Assembly: GCF_020177335.1 (NCBI RefSeq)
Contig: NZ_JAIVMG010000003.1
Location: 1 to 64,000, forward strand
Reading direction: 5' to 3'
DNA: 64,000 nt
Source: Stappia indica
GTDB lineage: Bacteria; Pseudomonadota; Alphaproteobacteria; Rhizobiales; Stappiaceae
The notes under the pieces are model-generated. The model did not search any database, was not told where the DNA came from, and saw only the letters and a program-made list of their open reading frames with translations. This document shows positions 1-10,691 of the stretch, piece after piece (position 1 is the stretch's first letter; each line of letters starts with the position of its first letter). The position numbers and the translations under genes are program-made.

Positions 1-92
<92 letters not shown>

Positions 93-139
93 CGCCGGCG
101 CGCCGCTATCCCGTCTGCGCTATCGGACGTCCTGTCCGG

Positions 140-1000
140 TCAGTCCCGCAGGAGATCGTTGATCGAGGTCTTCGAGCGGGTCTTCTCATCGACGCGCTTG
201 ACGATCACCGCGCAGTAAAGGCCCGGTCCCATCTCCCCATTGGCCATCGGCTTGCCCGGCATGGTGCCGGCGACAACCACCGAATAGGCCGGGACTTCGC
301 CGTAGAAGATCTCGCCGGTCGCCCGGTCGACGATCTTGGTCGACTGGCCGATGAAGACGCCCATGCCGAGAACCGCGCCCTCGCGCACGATGCAGCCTTC
401 CACCACCTCGGAGCGGGCGCCGATGAAGCAGTTGTCCTCGATGATCACCGGGCCGGCCTGCAGGGGCTCCAGCACGCCGCCGATGCCGACACCGCCGGAC
501 AGGTGCACGTTCTTGCCGATCTGGGCGCAGGAGCCGACCGTCACCCAGGTATCGACCATGGTGCCCTCGTCGACGTAGGCGCCGAGGTTGACGAAGGACG
601 GCATCAGGATGACGTTCTTGGCGATATGCGCCGAGCGGCGGACGATGGAGCCTGGCACGGCGCGAAAGCCCGCGTCCTCGAAGTCGATGCCGCGCCAGCC
701 GTCGAACTTGGAGGGCACCTTGTCCCACCAGGAGGCATCGCCGGGCGCGCCGCTGATGGTTTCCATCGGATTGAGGCGGAAGGACAACAGAACGGCCTTC
801 TTGAGCCACTGGTTGACCACCCAATTGCCGTCGGCGCCTTTTTCCGCCACCCGCGCATGACCGCGATCCAGCAGTTCGAGCGCGGCAGCCACCGCGTCGC
901 GAATCTCGCCCGTGGTGTGCGTGTCGATCGAGGCACGGTCCTCAAAGGCGGCGTCGATGGTGGCGGCCAGCTTCGCCTGGTCCAGATTGGCGTGGTTCAT
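140..1000 (-). CDS. dapD: 2,3,4,5-tetrahydropyridine-2,6-dicarboxylate N-succinyltransferase
   Basis: DapD transfers a succinyl group from succinyl-CoA to tetrahydrodipicolinate in the succinylase branch of diaminopimelate and lysine synthesis, in the cytoplasm. The 286-residue product has the usual family length. It has a helical N-terminal domain, a left-handed beta-helix of hexapeptide repeats from about residue 110 to 230 (for example [16 protein letters not shown]), and a typical C-terminus ending in SINDLLRD. The ATG is preceded by a GGAG about 9 bases upstream. The gene follows the argB/HAD block, as in other Hyphomicrobiales. Identity is secure from motifs and length. Confidence 0.95.
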   Translation of the reverse strand: MNHANLDQAKLAATIDAAFEDRASIDTHTTGEIRDAVAAALELLDRGHARVAEKGADGNWVVNQWLKKAVLLSFRLNPMETISGAPGDASWWDKVPSKFDGWRGIDFEDAGFRAVPGSIVRRSAHIAKNVILMPSFVNLGAYVDEGTMVDTWVTVGSCAQIGKNVHLSGGVGIGGVLEPLQAGPVIIEDNCFIGARSEVVEGCIVREGAVLGMGVFIGQSTKIVDRATGEIFYGEVPAYSVVVAGTMPGKPMANGEMGPGLYCAVIVKRVDEKTRSKTSINDLLRD

Positions 1001-1334
1001 GCGTGGGAAACTCCAGAAGGGATCGAAAGAAAGGGTCCGGGCGACCTAAGCCGGGCACCGGATTGAAGTCAAGGCCGCCACCTTGCGTTGACGGGGAGCA
1101 GATGTCGACACGAAAACAGGGAGGGCGAGCAGCGGCCGGCCGCAGAAAAGACCGGGAAGCGGGCGGAAAGGCACCGGGAGGCGACAGCAGGACGAATTGG
1201 CGCTATGACAGGCGCCCCACCTGAGACCGGCCATGTCGCGCCGGCTCGTTGCCCCAATCGTCCGCCTGCCTGTCGCCGACACAAGCTTGTGCCGGCGGTC
1301 TCGTCTTTCGTTCACCCCGCCTGCCGGAGCCTCC
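1001..1334. other. Divergent intergenic region between dapD and the DMT transporter
   Basis: No gene is supported here; the open frames are GC-rich shadows. On the minus strand TTGACT (1067-1072) lies 17 bases from a poor -10 (TTAGGT, 1044-1049), a weak candidate dapD promoter. No other element stands out. Confidence 0.4.
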
Positions 1335-2240
1335 ATGTCTCTCTGGATTCCGATTACCATTTTCGCCGCATTCTGCCAGAACCTGCGCTCGGCCCTGCAA
1401 AAGCACCTGAAGGGCAAGCTCGGCACCACCGGCGCCACCTTCGTGCGGTTCGGCTACGGCTTTCCCTTCGCGCTTATCTATCTGGCGGTGCTGCATTTCG
1501 GCCTGGGGTATGCGCTGCCGGAAGCGAATGGCACCTTCCTGATCGCCGGTGCGCTTGGCGGCGTGGCGCAGATCCTTGCCACCTTCCTGCTGGTGCACCT
1601 GTTCTCCTTCAGCAATTTTGTGGTCGGCACGGCCTATTCCAAGACCGAGCCGGTGCAGGCGGCGATCTTCGGTCTGGTTCTGCTGGGAGAGACGATCACC
1701 CCGGCCGCGGGTATCGCCATCGTCATTGGCGTTGGCGGGGTGGTGCTGATTTCCCTCTCCGGGGCCCGGGTGGGGCCGTCGGCGCTCCTGAGCGCGCTGA
1801 CCGGCCGTCCGGCATTGATCGGACTTGCCTCGGCGGCCTTCTTCGGCATTTCCGCCGTGTGCTACCGCGCCGCGTCGCTGTCGCTCGGCGGGCCGAATTT
1901 CATGATGCAGGCGGCGGCGACCCTGGCCTTCGTCACCCTGTTCCAGACCGCGGCCATGGTCGGCTGGATGGCTTGGCGCGAGCCGGACCAGCTCAAGGCG
2001 AGCTTCGTCCACTGGCGGTCGGCGATCTGGGTCGGGCTGGTCGGTATTGCTGGGTCGGCCGGTTGGTTCACGGCGATGACGCTGGAAAAGGTCGCCTATG
2101 TGCGGGCGCTGGGGCAGATCGAACTGGTGTTCACCTTCCTGGCGTCCTGGCTGGTGTTCCGCGAGACGGTCCGCCCGCGCGAGGCGCTCGGCACGGTGCT
2201 GATCGCCTCGGGCATCGTTCTTCTGCTGCTGGGCCGCTAG
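1335..2240 (+). CDS. EamA/DMT-superfamily inner-membrane transporter
   Basis: The protein is 301 residues, almost wholly hydrophobic, with about ten predicted membrane helices in two EamA-like halves. This is the usual plan of drug/metabolite exporters that move amino acids or small metabolites. The ATG at 1335 was chosen because the protein then begins directly in the first helix (MSLWIPITIFAAFCQ); the frame is open upstream but the extra residues are not membrane-like. A conserved-looking stretch near the end (LGQIELVFTFLASWLVFRE) is typical of the second EamA repeat. The substrate cannot be inferred: neighbours dapD and a PhnA-type gene do not form an operon with it. Confidence 0.8.
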   Translation: MSLWIPITIFAAFCQNLRSALQKHLKGKLGTTGATFVRFGYGFPFALIYLAVLHFGLGYALPEANGTFLIAGALGGVAQILATFLLVHLFSFSNFVVGTAYSKTEPVQAAIFGLVLLGETITPAAGIAIVIGVGGVVLISLSGARVGPSALLSALTGRPALIGLASAAFFGISAVCYRAASLSLGGPNFMMQAAATLAFVTLFQTAAMVGWMAWREPDQLKASFVHWRSAIWVGLVGIAGSAGWFTAMTLEKVAYVRALGQIELVFTFLASWLVFRETVRPREALGTVLIASGIVLLLLGR

Positions 2241-2250
2241 GGGCAGGGCA

Positions 2251-2271
2251 CGCCCCGCAAAAGGCGGGGCG
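2251..2271. terminator. Hairpin between convergent genes
   Basis: CGCCCCGC and GCGGGGCG form a perfect 8-bp stem around a 5-base loop, 11 bases after the transporter stop codon and between two convergent genes. There is no U-tract on either strand, so this is a hairpin of possible terminator function rather than a clear intrinsic terminator. Confidence 0.4.
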
Positions 2272-2297
2272 CGCGTTGCGGCCTCATGTGGCCGCCG

Positions 2298-2822
2298 TCA
2301 GGCCTTTTTCACGAATTGCGTGAGAATGACGATGCGCTGCCCCTCGACGCGGCCCTCGATCTGGGTCGCATTGTCGGGCACCAGCGCGATCTTGCGCACG
2401 GCGGTGCCGCGCTTGGCGGTAAAGCCAGCGCCCTTCACGGCAAGGTCCTTGATCAGGGTCACCGTGTCGCCGGCGGCGAGCACCGCGCCGTTGCAATCCA
2501 CATGCACGATGGCGTCTTCCGCGTCATCGCCCGTGAGACCGGCCTCGGCCCAGCTCAAGACGTCCGGCTCCAGATAGGCGATGTCCAGCACGTCCCGCGC
2601 CCAGGGCGCCCCGGGCAGCCCCTTGAGCAGGCGATAGGCCAGCACCTGAACCGCCGGCTCGGTGCTCCAGATCGCCTCGTTGAGGCACTGCCAATGCGGG
2701 TCGTCCTTCGGGCCTTCCTCCAGCCCGGTGCGACAGGTCTGACACAGCATCACCGTGTCCGGCCGGGGAGAGACCTCATAGGCGGTGGCATCTTCGGAAT
2801 TGCAAAGGGCGCAGTGCGGCAT
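2298..2822 (-). CDS. PhnA/YjdM-type zinc-ribbon protein
   Basis: The start ATG at 2822 gives 174 residues beginning MPHCALC. An N-terminal zinc ribbon is visible as two CxxC pairs (C4/C7 and C27/C30). A C-terminal PhnA-type beta domain contains the segment DCNGAVLAAGDTVTLIKDL. The family was named from E. coli PhnA, but it is not part of the phosphonate lyase machinery and its role is unsettled. The longer frame upstream of 2822 adds residues with no family resemblance and was dropped. The gene stands alone between convergent and downstream units. Confidence 0.8.
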   Translation of the reverse strand: MPHCALCNSEDATAYEVSPRPDTVMLCQTCRTGLEEGPKDDPHWQCLNEAIWSTEPAVQVLAYRLLKGLPGAPWARDVLDIAYLEPDVLSWAEAGLTGDDAEDAIVHVDCNGAVLAAGDTVTLIKDLAVKGAGFTAKRGTAVRKIALVPDNATQIEGRVEGQRIVILTQFVKKA

Positions 2823-2945
2823 CGGTCGTCCAATCGATAAGAAGGCGTATGTGAAGAAGGCTTGTGGCATACGCCCCGGCCGCCCTCCTGTCCATGGCGC
2901 ATCTGGCCAAGGTGCGAAGGCCGAGACGCACGCGCCGCCGGCTCG

Positions 2946-3701
2946 TCAAGAGGAGGTCGTGCCAATCGCACCGAGGACGGCGGTCAGGAAGCCTTCAAGG
3001 TCGTCGGTGACGAAATCCACATGCGGGGCATTCGAGCCTTCCAGCTCCCAATCCTCGCGGAACACCTCGCGGGTGCCATCCGGAACCAGCAGCACCGAGC
3101 GCATTCCGAGGCGGTGCGGCACCACCAGATTGCGCGACAGATCCTCGAACATCGCCGCACGCGCCGGCGCCGCGCCGGTGCGCTCCAGGAACATGCGGTA
3201 GGTCTCAAGGTTCGGCTTGGGCATCAGGCCGGCGGCGACGATGTCGAAGATATCGTCGAAATGATCGGCGATGCCGAGCCGGGCGGCGGTGCGTTCCGCA
3301 TGCGGCCGGTCGCCGTTGGTGAAAATGTACTTGCGGCCAGGCAGCCGGCCGATGGCTTCGCCGAGTGCCGGGTTGGGCTTCAGCGGCGTGTAGTCGATGT
3401 CGTGCACATAGGCCAGGAACGCATCCGGCTCCATCTTGTACTCGATCATCAGCCCGCGCAGGGTGGTGCCGTACTTCTTGTAGAAGGCCTTCTGCTTGAT
3501 CCGCGCCTCATCGGGCGACAGATCCAGATGCCTGGCGACGAAACGGGAGATCCGCTCGTCGATCTGCGAGAACAGGGCCGAGGTCGCCGGGTAGAGCGTG
3601 TTGTCCAGGTCGAACACCCAGGCCTCGACCCCGCAAAAGGCCCGCAGGTCGTATTGATGGGCGTGTCGTCCCTCGTGCGGCAGGGTGGGCTCCTCGGTCA
3701 T
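2946..3701 (-). CDS. HAD-superfamily hydrolase, probable pyrimidine 5'-nucleotidase
   Basis: The 251-residue protein has HAD motif I as [10 protein letters not shown] (D31 nucleophile, D33 acid/base). Motif II lies in [11 protein letters not shown]-terminal motif lies in [11 protein letters not shown]. The order matches the Sdt1/Phm8-like pyrimidine 5'-nucleotidase subfamily. Its ATG overlaps the argB stop as ATGA (3698-3701), so it is translationally coupled to argB, the arrangement typical of Hyphomicrobiales. The reading frame continues far upstream as an antisense-free shadow inside argB; the start at 3701 is fixed by the overlap and by the family N-terminus. The substrate is inferred from family only. 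Confidence 0.85.
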   Translation of the reverse strand: MTEEPTLPHEGRHAHQYDLRAFCGVEAWVFDLDNTLYPATSALFSQIDERISRFVARHLDLSPDEARIKQKAFYKKYGTTLRGLMIEYKMEPDAFLAYVHDIDYTPLKPNPALGEAIGRLPGRKYIFTNGDRPHAERTAARLGIADHFDDIFDIVAAGLMPKPNLETYRMFLERTGAAPARAAMFEDLSRNLVVPHRLGMRSVLLVPDGTREVFREDWELEGSNAPHVDFVTDDLEGFLTAVLGAIGTTSS

Positions 3702-4585
3702 GGCCGCAGCAGCGTTCCGGCGCCCTGGTCGGTGAACAGCTCCAAGAGCACCGCATGGGGCACCTTGCCGTTGAGGATCACCACGCCTTCGACGCCGCGC
3801 TCCAGCGCCTCGATGCAGGTTTCCACCTTGGGGATCATGCCGCCGGAGATGGTGCCGTCGGCGATCAGGTCGCGGGCCTGGCCGACGGTCAGCTCCTTGA
3901 TCAGCTTGCCGTCGGCATCGAGCACGCCGGGTACATCGGTGAGGAACAACAGCCGCTTGGCATCGAGCGAGCCGGCGATGGCCCCGGCAAAGGTGTCGGC
4001 GTTGATGTTGTAGGTTTCGCCATCGCCGCCGGGCGCCACCGGGGCGACCACCGGGATCAGCTCTTCCTTCATCACCAGTTGCAGCACGGTCGGGTTGACC
4101 GCGCTCGGCTCGCCGACGAAGCCGAGATCGAGCACCTCTTCGATCGCCGAGTTGGGATCGCGAATGGTCCGGTGCAGCTTTTCCGCGGTGACCAGGTTGC
4201 CATCCTTGCCGCACAGGCCGATGGCCTTGCCGCCAGCGGTGTTGATCAGATGCACCACTTCCTTGTTGATGGCGCCGGCCAGCACCATCTCCACCACCTC
4301 CACGGTGGCCTTGTCGGTCACGCGCAGGCCGTTCTTGAATTCGCTGCGGATGCCGAGCCGGTCCAGCATGGAGCCGATCTGCGGTCCGCCGCCATGGACC
4401 ACCACCGGCAGGACGCCGGCAAGGCGCAGCAGGGTGATGTCACGGGCAAAGGCCTGTCCGAGATCCGCATCGCCCATGGCGTGACCGCCGTACTTCACCA
4501 CCACGACTTTCTCGTTGTAGCGCAGCATGTAGGGCAACGCCTTGGCGATAACCTGGGCGGGGTTGATCGGGGCGGCTTCGGTCAT
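3698..4585 (-). CDS. argB: Acetylglutamate kinase
   Basis: ArgB phosphorylates N-acetylglutamate with ATP, the second and usually feedback-controlled step of arginine synthesis. The 295-residue product shows the amino-acid-kinase landmarks: the phosphate-binding Lys in [12 protein letters not shown], the glycine-rich VHGGGPQIG, and the ATP-side segment [15 protein letters not shown] near the C-terminus. Length suits the longer, arginine-sensitive hexameric class. It is followed by the HAD phosphatase gene with a 4-base overlap. In this order the pair lies downstream of engB and yidC, consistent with a conserved core block. Confidence 0.95.
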   Translation of the reverse strand: MTEAAPINPAQVIAKALPYMLRYNEKVVVVKYGGHAMGDADLGQAFARDITLLRLAGVLPVVVHGGGPQIGSMLDRLGIRSEFKNGLRVTDKATVEVVEMVLAGAINKEVVHLINTAGGKAIGLCGKDGNLVTAEKLHRTIRDPNSAIEEVLDLGFVGEPSAVNPTVLQLVMKEELIPVVAPVAPGGDGETYNINADTFAGAIAGSLDAKRLLFLTDVPGVLDADGKLIKELTVGQARDLIADGTISGGMIPKVETCIEALERGVEGVVILNGKVPHAVLLELFTDQGAGTLLRP

Positions 4586-4711
4586 GGCGAGGTCTTAGAT
4601 CCCGGAAATGGAGAAACGGGCTGGTGGGCGCACGAACGGGCGCGGCCCTTCCAAATGAGCAAGACGGGCTCTATATCGCGTTTTCCCTTATGGCTCAATC
4701 ATGCTCACCGG

Positions 4712-6952
4712 TCATCCGGTATTGGCGTGGGGCATCGGCGCGCCCGTGTGCCGCCGCGTGATCAGGGCGTCGGTCTTCTCCATCAGCCGGGGAAACTGCT
4801 CGGCCGAAACCGGCCGCGAGAAGTGGAACCCTTGCATGTCGTCGCAGCCGACCAGCGACAGGAAGTGCTGCTGCTCGTCCGTCTCGATGCCCTCGGCGGT
4901 GACCTTGAGGCCGAGATCCACCGCCAGCTTGACGATGGCATGGGTCACCGTGTTGTGATCGATGCTGTTGCCGAGGCCGCGCACGAACTGCCGGTCGACC
5001 TTGATCCGGTCGATGGCGAATTGCAGCAGGTGGTTCAGGGAGCCGAACCCGGTGCCGAAATCGTCGAGCGCCACGGAGATGCCCAGGCGCTTCAGCGCCT
5101 TCAGCACTTCGGGCAGATCACCGAGCGGCGTCAGCAGCACGTCCTCGGTGACTTCCAGCTCCAGATTCGCCCCCCGGAAACCGGTCTTGTCGAGAATCGC
5201 CTGAACCCGGTTGACCAGTCGGGGGTCGCGCACCTGTCCGGTGAACAGGTTGACCGAAAGGCGGAAGTCCCGTTTGCGGGCCTCCACCCAGGGCAAGGCC
5301 GCCCGGCAGGCGGTTTCCAGAACCCAGTACCCGACATCGACCGAATGCCGGCCCGAATCGAGCGCCGCCAGAAAGGCGCTGGGCAGCAGCCGGCCGCGTT
5401 CGGGATGGTTCCAGCGCAAGAGGGCCTCCGCTCCGACGATCCGCTGGTCGGCGAGGCGCACGATGGGCTGGTAGGTCAGGTCGAATTGTCCGGCGAGAAA
5501 CGCCTCGCTCAGCTCCCGGGCCAGGGTGTTGCGCGAATCGGCCTGGCGGCGCATGCGCGGCTGAAACGCCATGGACCGCCCGCGCCCCCTGGCCTTGGCC
5601 TCGTAAAGGGCAAGATCCACGTTGCCCATGATCTGGCTGAACGAGCCGCCATCGTCCGGCAACACCGCGATGCCGAGACAACTGCCGCATTCGATCACAT
5701 CGTGCTGCGCCTCGAACGGGCGGGCGATCGCCTGCAGCAGCATGGCCGCATATTCATCCACCGCGCCGCCGCGTGACAGGCTCGGGTCGAGCACGGCGAA
5801 TTCATCGCCGCCGAGCCGGGCGACCACCGCCTCCGGCCCGGTGCATTCGGTCAGGCGCCGGGCCACTTCGACCAAAAGGTCATCGCCGGTGGAATGGCCA
5901 TAGGTGTCGTTGACCCGCTTGAAATGGTCGATGTCGAGCAGGAAAACGGTGGCGGTGGCCCCGGTCTCCTCCCAGGCGCGGAAGGCATCGGCGATCCGTG
6001 CCTCGAAGGTGGTGCGATTGGCGACCCCGGTGAGCGCGTCGTGATGGGCCATGTGCTCCACCTCGCGCCGGGTCCGCTCCTCCTCGGTGACATCGCGGGC
6101 GGTGCCGCGATAGCCGAGAAAGGCGCCGTCCTGGGCGAACACCGGCTTGCCGCTGATCATGGTGACCCGTTCCGTGTCGCCATCGAGCCAGCGATAGCGC
6201 AGGTCGCGGAACGGTTCGTGCGCCTCCAGCAACGCCTTGTGGCGCGCCCAGAAGGCCGGACCTTCCGTTGCCGCGGACGGCGCGTCCCAGCGGGTGGTGC
6301 CGAGCATCTCGCCGGAAGGCATGCCGATGCTGCTGCGGGAGATATAGGAGAAGCGGAATTCCTCGTCCTGCTCCCAGATCCAGTCCGAGGCGATATCGAG
6401 ATAGTCGCGCCAGCGCGCATCCCGCTGGCGGCCTTCCAGCACCCGCACGGTCAGCGCGGTCAGGGATTCCAGAAGCGCATGCTCGTCAGGCGTCAACCCC
6501 TCAGGCCGCACCGCCTGGTCGATCACGCACAGGGTGCCGATCGCATGACCGTCGTTGAGCCGGATCGGAAAGCCGGCATAAAACCGGTGGCCGTTGGCCA
6601 CATCCACATGAGGCAGGGCGGAAAAGCGCGGATCGGTGCTGAGATCGGTGACGATCAGCGGTGCCCCGTTGCGGTAGGCCGTGCCGCAGACCGAAGTCGC
6701 GGCCGGGGTTTGCACCGTGTCGCTGCCCACGGCCGCCAGAACATGCAGCACCTCGCCCTGGGCGAAGGTGATGAAGGCTTTCTTGCAGGCGGTCAGATGG
6801 GCAGCGGTGCGAACGATGTGATCGAGATCGGCATCCGGCCCGTCGTCGACCAGTCCGAAGCCGGCAAGGTCGGTCCGCGCGACCGCCCGTCCGCGCTCCG
6901 GCAAGGTGCCGGTCGCTCCAGGCTCGCCCGATCCTCTCCCGGTCTGTCGCAT
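4712..6952 (-). CDS. GAF-PAS-GGDEF-EAL cyclic-di-GMP turnover protein
   Basis: The protein is 746 residues with no membrane segment. It has a GAF domain at about 35-175, a PAS domain at about 180-290, a GGDEF domain at about 295-460 with intact GGDEF at 381-385, and an EAL domain at about 470-735. The EAL signature sits at 509-511, followed by LELEVTEDVLL, DDFGTGFGSL and DRIKVDRQF, so the metal and catalytic residues appear present. The usual RxxD inhibitory site five residues before GGDEF is absent (GPEA), so product inhibition of a cyclase activity would not be expected. Both activities look chemically possible; which dominates cannot be read from sequence. The upstream region (6990-7030) is unusually AT-rich and is a likely promoter. 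Confidence 0.92.
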   Translation of the reverse strand: MRQTGRGSGEPGATGTLPERGRAVARTDLAGFGLVDDGPDADLDHIVRTAAHLTACKKAFITFAQGEVLHVLAAVGSDTVQTPAATSVCGTAYRNGAPLIVTDLSTDPRFSALPHVDVANGHRFYAGFPIRLNDGHAIGTLCVIDQAVRPEGLTPDEHALLESLTALTVRVLEGRQRDARWRDYLDIASDWIWEQDEEFRFSYISRSSIGMPSGEMLGTTRWDAPSAATEGPAFWARHKALLEAHEPFRDLRYRWLDGDTERVTMISGKPVFAQDGAFLGYRGTARDVTEEERTRREVEHMAHHDALTGVANRTTFEARIADAFRAWEETGATATVFLLDIDHFKRVNDTYGHSTGDDLLVEVARRLTECTGPEAVVARLGGDEFAVLDPSLSRGGAVDEYAAMLLQAIARPFEAQHDVIECGSCLGIAVLPDDGGSFSQIMGNVDLALYEAKARGRGRSMAFQPRMRRQADSRNTLARELSEAFLAGQFDLTYQPIVRLADQRIVGAEALLRWNHPERGRLLPSAFLAALDSGRHSVDVGYWVLETACRAALPWVEARKRDFRLSVNLFTGQVRDPRLVNRVQAILDKTGFRGANLELEVTEDVLLTPLGDLPEVLKALKRLGISVALDDFGTGFGSLNHLLQFAIDRIKVDRQFVRGLGNSIDHNTVTHAIVKLAVDLGLKVTAEGIETDEQQHFLSLVGCDDMQGFHFSRPVSAEQFPRLMEKTDALITRRHTGAPMPHANTG

Positions 6953-7123
6953 ACGCCTTTCCGCTCCTCGTTGCCCGTGAGCATGACCTGGATAGATTTA
7001 TACCCTGTTAAATTTGACAAGATTCGGGGTCTTCGTCCAACCGGAATCCGGAGTTCCATTGCGGAATGCGTGTGAACTGATGTCCGTTTGAAGGAAAATT
7101 CATGTGAAACGCAGTATAGCGGC

Positions 7124-7780
7124 CTACAGCGTGCCGATTGTGTTGATTTCGGCGCGCATTTCCGCAATGCCGATCCCCTTGTCCGAAGAAGTTTCGATCA
7201 CAAACGGGTGCGCCGCCGGGCGTTTGGCAATCTTCTCCAGGGTTGCCTCACGCATGCGGGCCGCCTGCGGAACCTTGATCTTGTCGATCTTGGTCAGGAC
7301 GATCTGGTAGTTGACGGCGGCCCGGTCCAGCAGGCCCATCACCTCGGTATCGTTGTCCTTGATGCCATGCCGGCTGTCGATCAGCACGAACACCCTGCGC
7401 AGCCGGGCGCGGCCGCGCAGGTAGGAAAACACCAGGTCGGTCCAGGCGTCGACCAGGGATTTCGGCGCCTGGGCATAGCCGTAGCCGGGCATGTCGACCA
7501 GCGCCACCGGGCTTTCGGGCGCGCCGAAGTAGTTCAGCATCTGCGTCCGGCCCGGCGTGTTGGAGGTGCGGGCCAGGCCCTTCACCCCGGTGATGGCGTT
7601 GATGAGGCTCGATTTGCCTACATTCGACCGGCCCGCGAAGGCGACCTCGACCAGATCTTCCGGCGGCAGCTGCTCAAGCTGGGCGACGCTGGTGACAAAG
7701 CCCCAGGAGCGGCGGAACAACAGCCGTCCGGCCTCGATCTGTTCGGCTTTTTCGCGGTCGGTTTCACTGGTTTCGGTCAT
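7124..7780 (-). CDS. engB: Ribosome-biogenesis GTP-binding protein EngB/YsxC
   Basis: This essential small GTPase assists late assembly of the 50S ribosomal subunit. In the 218-residue protein the G1 loop GRSNVGKSS lies at residues 50-58. G3 is in VDMPGYGYA and G4 is in LTKIDK. The domain has the family length. It sits between yidC and argB, with a GGDEF/EAL gene and an acetyltransferase gene intervening relative to the usual tight order. The ATG at 7780 gives an N-terminal extension of about 40 residues before the GTPase core, normal for alphaproteobacterial members. Confidence 0.93.
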   Translation of the reverse strand: MTETSETDREKAEQIEAGRLLFRRSWGFVTSVAQLEQLPPEDLVEVAFAGRSNVGKSSLINAITGVKGLARTSNTPGRTQMLNYFGAPESPVALVDMPGYGYAQAPKSLVDAWTDLVFSYLRGRARLRRVFVLIDSRHGIKDNDTEVMGLLDRAAVNYQIVLTKIDKIKVPQAARMREATLEKIAKRPAAHPFVIETSSDKGIGIAEMRAEINTIGTL

Positions 7781-7857
7781 GCTGCATTCCGTTGCGCGCC
7801 CGGCAGGGCAAAGGCATGTGCGGGCCGTGCCGGAGCGTCTGAAGTAGGGGCTGGACG

Positions 7858-8505
7858 CTACGACAGGCCGGATGCCTGGCGCAGCCGGTCGAGATCCGCC
7901 CCGCGAATGGCATCGAGGTGGCGGCTGACCTTGTCAGTCGGCCAGTTCCACCAGGCGATGGCCAGCAGGGTGTCGACCGTGTCCGTGTCGAAGCGGTATC
8001 GCACAATGCGCGCGGGGTTTCCAGCAACGACCGCATAGGGCGGCACATCGGCGGCAACGGTGCTGCCCGCGCCGACAATCGCCCCGTCGCCGATGGTCAC
8101 GCCCGGCATCACCAGCGCGTCGCGGCCCAGCCAGACGTCATTGCCGACGACGGTGTCGCCGCGCAGGCCTTCGCTAATGGAGGCGAAGTCGAACCCCTCC
8201 TCCCAGCCACCGCCGAAGATGTTGAACGGGTAGGTGGAAAACCCGCCCATCGCATGGTTTGCCCCGTTCATGATGAAACGCACGCCGGTGGCGAGTGCGC
8301 AGTAACGACCGATCACCAGCCGGTCGCCGATGAAGTCGAAATGATAGAGCACGTTGCGGTCCTCGAACCGGTCGGCGTGCTCGGGGTCGTGATAGTAGGT
8401 GTAGTCGCCGACCTCGATCGAGGGACGGGAGATGACGGTCTTGAGAAAGACCGTATGCGGCTCCCCGGCAAAGGGGTAGCGCGTGTTCGGATCGGGTCCA
8501 TGCAT
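7858..8505 (-). CDS. Vat/CatB-type xenobiotic O-acetyltransferase homologue
   Basis: The 215-residue protein is a left-handed beta-helix acyltransferase of the Vat/CatB group (streptogramin A and chloramphenicol acetyltransferases). The group's catalytic histidine corresponds to H84 in NGANHAMGG. Hexapeptide-repeat turns follow ([19 protein letters not shown]), and the C-terminal [15 protein letters not shown] is typical. Family members acetylate hydroxyl groups of antibiotics or unknown natural acceptors. Resistance is not implied, because most chromosomal homologues have no tested substrate. It lies between yidC and engB, a position not normally occupied in this conserved block, so it was probably inserted. 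Confidence 0.82.
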   Translation of the reverse strand: MHGPDPNTRYPFAGEPHTVFLKTVISRPSIEVGDYTYYHDPEHADRFEDRNVLYHFDFIGDRLVIGRYCALATGVRFIMNGANHAMGGFSTYPFNIFGGGWEEGFDFASISEGLRGDTVVGNDVWLGRDALVMPGVTIGDGAIVGAGSTVAADVPPYAVVAGNPARIVRYRFDTDTVDTLLAIAWWNWPTDKVSRHLDAIRGADLDRLRQASGLS

Positions 8506-8867
8506 GGGGTGGTCCTGACGGCTTGGACGGTCCGTCCCCGGCGCGCGCTGTGGGCCAGGGAAGGGCGGACGACATCCGACGCCGCGCGCCGGGCATCTTC
8601 AAAAGCCGGGCGGGCGTGGTGAAATGAGGAAGGTCGGCGTGCCGGGCCGGGCAAGCGCTCCGGCGACGCGGGAAGGGGCGGGAAAGCGCCCTCAGGCTGT
8701 CCTGATCATCCGCTTTCCTCCGGCAGGATCCATCATGGGGCCTTCAAGATGGCGCCGGCTTGCCCGTATCGCAAGTCCCTTGCGCGCCGCGCCTTGCGGC
8801 GGAGCCATGAAAAAAGCCCCGCGCCGGGGGCGCGAGGCTTTTGTGCAACAGGAAAGGAGCTGCTGGA
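8506..8867. other. Intergenic region downstream of yidC
   Basis: The stretch holds the yidC terminator (8811-8842) and the start region of the acetyltransferase gene. No gene of either strand is supported in it. Confidence 0.5.
8811..8842 (-). terminator. Rho-independent terminator of yidC
   Basis: Read on the minus strand, a GC-rich stem (GCCTCGCGCC pairing with GGCGCGGGGC, one mismatch) is followed by a run of T residues. It begins about 25 bases beyond the yidC stop codon, the expected place for an intrinsic terminator. Confidence 0.85.
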
Positions 8868-10682
8868 TCAGTCGGACTTTTCCGGCGTCGCCTTCTTCCG
8901 CGTGAAGGTGTTTCGCAGGTTGTCCCAGAGCTCCACCTTCACCCCCTGCCGGCGCATGATCACATACTGCTGGCTGATCGACAGGAAGTTGTTCCAGGCC
9001 CAGTAGATCACCAGTCCGGCGGGGAACGAGGCCAGCATGAAGGTGAACAGAACCGGCATCCAGGTGAAGATCATCTGCTGGGTCGGGTCCGGCGGGGCCG
9101 GGTTCATCTTCATCTGCACGAACATGGTGATGCCCATGATCAGCGGCCAGACGCCGAGCATCAGCATCTGCGGCGGATCCCAGGGGATCAGGCCGAACAG
9201 GTTGAACAGCGACGTGGGATCGGGTGCGGACAGGTCCTGGATCCAGCCGAAGAACGGCGCATGCCGCATCTCGATGGTGACGAACAGCACCTTGTAGAGC
9301 GCGAAGAAGACCGGGATCTGCACCAGCACCGGCAGACAGCCGGCCAGCGGGTTGATCTTCTCCTTCTTGTACAGCTCCATCAGCGCCTGCTGCTGCTTCT
9401 GCTTGTCGTCCTTGTAGCGATCACGGATTTCCGTCATCTGCGGCTGCACGAGCTTCATCTTGCTCATGGAGACGTAGGACTTGTTGGCCAGCGGGAAGAA
9501 CACGGTCTTGATGGCGACCGTGACGATCAGGATGGCGACGCCGAAGTTGCCGACCAGACGGAACAGCCAGTCGATGGCGAAGAACAGCGGCTTGGTGAGG
9601 AAGTAGAACCAGCCCCAGTCGATCAGCAGCTCGAACTGCTCGATGCCGAGGTCTTCCTCATAGGCGTCGATCGTCGCCGTTTCCTTCGCACCGGCAAACA
9701 GGTGCGATGTGGTCGTCGCTTCCGCGCCCGGAGCGACCTTCAGGGCGCCGCCGAGGAAATCGGTCTGGAAATTGTCGGTCGCCTGGGAATAGGAGAACTG
9801 CGGCTGGAAGGCTTCGCCCTGGGTCGGGACCAGCGCGGCGGCCCAGTACTTGTCGGTGATGCCGAGCCAGCCGTTTTCCACCTGGTCGGGGCGGATCTTC
9901 TTGGCTTCCTGCAGATCGTCGTAGTCGATCTCGCTGAGGCCCTTTTCGCCGAAGACGCCGATCAGCCCCTCATGCAGGATGTAGAAGCCGGCGGTCTGCG
10001 GAATGCCGGTGCGGGCGATCAGGCCGTAGGGGTAAAGCTGCACGTCGGCGTCGGTGCCGTTCACGACACTTTGCTCGATCTTGAACATGTAGTTCTTGTC
10101 GATCGAGATGGTGCGCTTGAAGGTCAGGCCGGCGCCATTGTCCCAGCTCAGCACCAGCGGCGTCGTCGGGGTCAGCACCGCGCCTTCGGGAGCCTGCCAG
10201 ACCGTCGCCGCATCGGGAAGCGCCACATCGGCGCCCGGATCGGCCGCAAAGCCGAAGTCGGCGTAATAGGGGGCGGGGCTGCCCTTCGGCGAGAAGAGGA
10301 CGATGGTCGGGCTGTCCGGATCGACCGTCTCGCGGTAGTCCTTCAGCCGCAGATCGTCGATGCGCCCGCCGGTCAGGTTGATGGAGCCGGACACCCGCGG
10401 GGTTTCGATCCTGACGCGCGGCGCGGCGGTGAGCGCCGCCTCGCGGTTGACCGTCTGGCCTGCTGCGCCGCCGGCGCTGGGGGCGGCGGCGCCTCCGGCA
10501 GCGGGGGCGGTGCCGCCGGGCTGCGGCACGGCGCTCTCGGCGGTCGTGCCCTGCAGGGCGGCCTGCTGCTCGGCGGCTTCGCGCTGCCGCTCCATCTGCG
10601 GCTGGGCGATGAAGAATTGCCATCCCAACAGGACGATCAGGGACAGAACGATAGCCAGGATCGTATTACGGTTGTCAGCCAT
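8868..10682 (-). CDS. yidC: Membrane protein insertase YidC
   Basis: YidC inserts inner-membrane proteins alone or with SecYEG. The 604-residue product has the Gram-negative plan. It has an N-terminal signal-anchor ([20 protein letters not shown]), a proline/alanine-rich linker, and a large periplasmic beta domain from about 70 to 350. The conserved five-helix core in the last 250 residues includes [19 protein letters not shown] and [16 protein letters not shown]. The gene follows rnpA by 9 bases in the same direction, so rpmH-rnpA-yidC are probably cotranscribed; no yidD is present between them. A clear terminator ends the unit. Confidence 0.96.
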   Translation of the reverse strand: MADNRNTILAIVLSLIVLLGWQFFIAQPQMERQREAAEQQAALQGTTAESAVPQPGGTAPAAGGAAAPSAGGAAGQTVNREAALTAAPRVRIETPRVSGSINLTGGRIDDLRLKDYRETVDPDSPTIVLFSPKGSPAPYYADFGFAADPGADVALPDAATVWQAPEGAVLTPTTPLVLSWDNGAGLTFKRTISIDKNYMFKIEQSVVNGTDADVQLYPYGLIARTGIPQTAGFYILHEGLIGVFGEKGLSEIDYDDLQEAKKIRPDQVENGWLGITDKYWAAALVPTQGEAFQPQFSYSQATDNFQTDFLGGALKVAPGAEATTTSHLFAGAKETATIDAYEEDLGIEQFELLIDWGWFYFLTKPLFFAIDWLFRLVGNFGVAILIVTVAIKTVFFPLANKSYVSMSKMKLVQPQMTEIRDRYKDDKQKQQQALMELYKKEKINPLAGCLPVLVQIPVFFALYKVLFVTIEMRHAPFFGWIQDLSAPDPTSLFNLFGLIPWDPPQMLMLGVWPLIMGITMFVQMKMNPAPPDPTQQMIFTWMPVLFTFMLASFPAGLVIYWAWNNFLSISQQYVIMRRQGVKVELWDNLRNTFTRKKATPEKSD

Positions 10683-10691
10683 GATTGGCGG

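Noticed and set aside
2946-4214. A 422-codon open frame covering the HAD phosphatase and much of argB
   Set aside because: The part upstream of 3701 lies in another frame of argB and has shadow-like composition. The ATGA overlap and HAD family N-terminus fix the start at 3701.
7858-8505. Antibiotic-resistance acetyltransferase
   Set aside because: The Vat/CatB fold is clear, but chromosomal homologues have diverse or unknown substrates and nothing nearby points to resistance.
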